The translations under genes and the position numbers were made by a program. Below, one piece after another: positions 6,401-7,384 of a stretch of 7,384 nucleotides of DNA. Position 1 is the stretch's first letter. Every line of letters starts with the position of its first letter. This DNA comes from Paludibacteraceae bacterium (lineage in GTDB: Bacteria; Bacteroidota; Bacteroidia; Bacteroidales; Paludibacteraceae), in assembly GCA_017542915.1 (NCBI GenBank), contig JAFXWI010000025.1, positions 1 to 7,384 of the forward strand. The letters are read 5' to 3'. The notes under the pieces are model-generated. The model was given only the letters and a program-made list of their open reading frames with translations, searched no databases and had not been told where the DNA came from.

Positions 6401-6424
6401 GAACTACTACTTTTGCAAAAACGG
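6401..6424. repeat. Partial duplicate of the tRNA-Pro 5' end and adjacent leader
   Basis: GAACTACTAC at 6401-6410 repeats 6340-6349 exactly, which on the minus strand is GTAGTAGTTC of the tRNA itself. Both copies are followed by TTTTG and CAAAA blocks and then ACGG, spaced differently; here they fuse into the 10-bp palindrome TTTTGCAAAA (6411-6420). A shorter echo, TACTACTTTT, is found at 6405-6414 and again at 6434-6443. This looks like an old local duplication of the tRNA start plus its upstream flank. It is not a complete tRNA. Confidence 0.6.
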
Positions 6425-6444
6425 CTGCAAAGGTACTACTTTTT
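6412..6444 (+). promoter_or_regulatory. Possible weak promoter of the HAD phosphatase gene
   Basis: TTTG at 6412-6415 is followed after 21 nt by TACTTTTT (6437-6444), which matches TAnnTTTG except for the final G. A start near 6451 would leave about 24 nt before ATG 6475. It overlaps the tRNA-Pro promoter on the other strand. The match is incomplete and the region is T-rich, so this is tentative. Confidence 0.35.
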
Positions 6445-6459
6445 TATGAATTGTGCAAA
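6427..6459 (-). promoter_or_regulatory. Consensus Bacteroidota-type promoter of tRNA-Pro
   Basis: On the minus strand TTTG (6459-6456) is followed by 20 nt and then TACCTTTGC (6435-6427), a full match to both elements. Transcription would start near 6420, giving a leader of about 68 nt before the tRNA 5' end at 6352. This is the best promoter match in the window and fits a highly expressed stable RNA. Confidence 0.85.
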
Positions 6460-6474
6460 TTATTTGGCAAAAAA

Positions 6475-7200
6475 ATGCAATATAAAGCGATTTTTATAGA
6501 TATAGACGACACTTTGCTCGATTATATCCCCTGTTGTAGGGAAGCTTTCGAGGCTGCGATGGATGTTTTGTCCACCGTACACCCAACACCATACACTGTA
6601 CACTCTACACCGTACACCAGAGACGATCTCTTCTCTCTATTCTTCGAGATCAGCGGCAGATTGTTCTCGGAAGCCAAACATGGTTTGCACTCGATAGCTG
6701 AGGTGATGGAACTCTATCCTGCGGAGTTCTGCGAGAAAGCGGGTTATCCGCCTCAAGCCGTAGAGCCTTTCAAACAGGCTTTTCGGGCCGCATGGGGTCT
6801 GACGCACACCCTTGTGCCGTATGCTGTAGAGACATTGGAAGCTTTGCAGCAAAAGGGCTATCGGCTTTTTGCAGCATCGAACAGTTTCGGTCACTTGCAA
6901 CGCAGCCGTTTGGAGCAAGCAGGTATCCTGCATTTCTTTGAAGACACGTATATATCGATGGATATTGGCTATGACAAGCCCGATATTCGTTTCTACGAAG
7001 AGGCGTTGCGTCGGTGTCAACTCAAACCTTCGGAAGTGCTGATGGTGGGAGACTCGATGACCACGGACATCATCGGTGCGCAGAATGCGGGTTTAGCGAC
7101 TGTCTTTTTCTCTCGTCGTGGGGACGCTTCGCAGGAGGATCTGTCCCGTTCTAACCTTATCGTCATTACCTCCCTGCCTGAGTTATTGCAGTACGTGTGA
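6475..7200 (+). CDS. HAD-superfamily phosphatase, YjjG-like nucleotidase family
   Basis: A 241-residue cytoplasmic HAD hydrolase. Motif I is DIDDT (9-13, with nucleophile D9 and D11), motif II AASNS (133-137, S135), motif III GYDKPD (K168) and motif IV VGDSMTTD (191-198, D193 and D198), so the catalytic set is complete. An alpha-helical cap lies between motifs I and II. The start MQYKAIFIDIDDTLLDY and the TYISMDIGYDKPD region resemble the YjjG family, which dephosphorylates non-canonical pyrimidine nucleotides in E. coli; substrate here is inferred. ATG 6475 puts motif I at the usual distance from the N-terminus; an in-frame TTG at 6451 is less likely. Residues 34-48 (a TVHPTPY-like repeat) are encoded by six 7-bp repeat units, apparently an insertion between motif I and the cap. 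The gene overlaps the convergent oxidase gene by 18 nt. Confidence 0.85.
   Translation: MQYKAIFIDIDDTLLDYIPCCREAFEAAMDVLSTVHPTPYTVHSTPYTRDDLFSLFFEISGRLFSEAKHGLHSIAEVMELYPAEFCEKAGYPPQAVEPFKQAFRAAWGLTHTLVPYAVETLEALQQKGYRLFAASNSFGHLQRSRLEQAGILHFFEDTYISMDIGYDKPDIRFYEEALRRCQLKPSEVLMVGDSMTTDIIGAQNAGLATVFFSRRGDASQEDLSRSNLIVITSLPELLQYV
6576..6617 (+). repeat. Six imperfect tandem heptads, consensus YNTACAC, within the HAD gene
   Basis: Units are CGTACAC, CCAACAC, CATACAC, TGTACAC, TCTACAC and CGTACAC, from 6576 to 6617. They total 42 bp, a multiple of 3, so the frame is kept. They encode a proline- and tyrosine-rich loop of about 15 residues with a 7-residue period (TVHPTPY, TVHSTPY). The sequence is unrelated to the ATTGTCA array at 68-102 but has the same period. 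Confidence 0.85.
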
Positions 7201-7384
7201 GTCGTTCAGCATTTTGTATAAGATCTCAATGGGATGATAAGCTTGTATGCCGGTACCGTCCAGTATCTGTGTGCGGCACGAGACACCCGGAGCAGCAATA
7301 AAGACCGGATGATCGATTGTGTGGGCTTTGACAGCTTCGCGAACGGCAGGGAAAAGGATCATCTCACCGATAGCAAGGGAGGTC
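7183..7384 (-). CDS. C-terminal end of an FAD-linked oxidase/Fe-S oxidoreductase (partial)
   Basis: Only the last 66 codons are inside the window; the reading frame stays open to the right edge and ends with TAA at 7185-7183. The peptide contains SLAIGEMILFPAV, then IAAPGVSCRTQILDGTG, then YHPIEILYKML. I recognise this as the C-terminus of large proteins that fuse an FAD-binding glycolate/D-lactate dehydrogenase-like domain to an Fe-S domain, where a G-x-SCR-x-Q-I-x-D-G-T segment and HP-x-E-x-LY close the protein. These oxidise 2-hydroxy acids and pass electrons to the respiratory chain; the substrate cannot be judged from this fragment. The gene is convergent with the HAD gene and their 3' ends overlap by 18 nt. 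Confidence 0.7.
   Translation of the reverse strand, partial: TSLAIGEMILFPAVREAVKAHTIDHPVFIAAPGVSCRTQILDGTGIQAYHPIEILYKMLNDSHVLQ

Noticed and set aside
6369..6413. Second, degenerate tRNA-Pro gene upstream of the real one
   Set aside because: It has sequence like the tRNA 5' end and a CTACCCG segment, but no anticodon stem, T arm or proper acceptor pairing, so it is treated as a repeat fragment.
6278..6424. Integration scar (att duplication) of a mobile element at tRNA-Pro
   Set aside because: The duplicated part is the tRNA 5' end and leader rather than the 3' end usually used by integrases, and no integrase or cargo lies nearby. Local duplication explains it more simply.
6451..6474. TTG start for the HAD phosphatase at 6451
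   Set aside because: It would add eight residues before a motif that normally lies about nine residues from the N-terminus; ATG 6475 fits better.

Overview
The window looks like a chromosomal segment of a member of the Bacteroidota, most likely order Bacteroidales. The evidence is the promoters: several intergenic regions carry the Bacteroidota-type arrangement of TTTG (or one base off) at -33, about 20 nt, then TAnnTTTG at -7. The proteins also fit: a Wzi-like outer-membrane barrel, an LpxL/HtrB-type acyltransferase, CdsA, a YjjG-like HAD hydrolase and a fused FAD/Fe-S oxidoreductase tail. Start sites show little Shine-Dalgarno signal. I could not run a database search, so the assignment rests on motif recognition.

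Layout. 18-1910 (+) encodes a large outer-membrane beta-barrel protein; its first codons are built from heptanucleotide repeat DNA. 1911-2028 is a convergent intergenic gap with hairpins and a tandem 23-bp repeat that runs into the end of the next gene. 2029-4648 (-) is a tight three-gene envelope operon, cdsA, then an LpxL/HtrB-like acyltransferase, then a family 2 glycosyltransferase, with 28-nt and 4-nt overlaps. 4649-4809 is a divergent control region with two good promoters and a 16-bp palindrome between them. 4810-6270 (+) encodes a metallo-beta-lactamase/beta-CASP RNase-type protein. 6278-6352 (-) is tRNA-Pro(UGG), with a consensus promoter at 6427-6459, an unusual leader hairpin and an intrinsic terminator lying inside the last codons of the RNase-type gene. 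6475-7200 (+) encodes a YjjG-like HAD phosphatase with an insertion made of heptad repeats. 7183-7384 (-) is the 3' end of an FAD-linked oxidase gene that continues past the window.

How the genes relate. The minus-strand operon joins phospholipid precursor synthesis (CDP-diacylglycerol) to lipid A-type acylation and a sugar transferase, a plausible envelope-building set. The other genes are housekeeping or nucleic-acid related and have no obvious joint pathway.

I see no CRISPR array, transposase, defence locus or evident new multi-gene system. The most unusual signal is three unrelated short sequences, each repeated with an exact 7-bp period. One is inside a signal peptide, one inside an enzyme and one in the intergenic repeat. 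In the two genes the repeats are read as protein without breaking the frame. The second is the compact tRNA-Pro unit, whose leader can pair with the tRNA 5' end and whose terminator is embedded in an opposing coding sequence.
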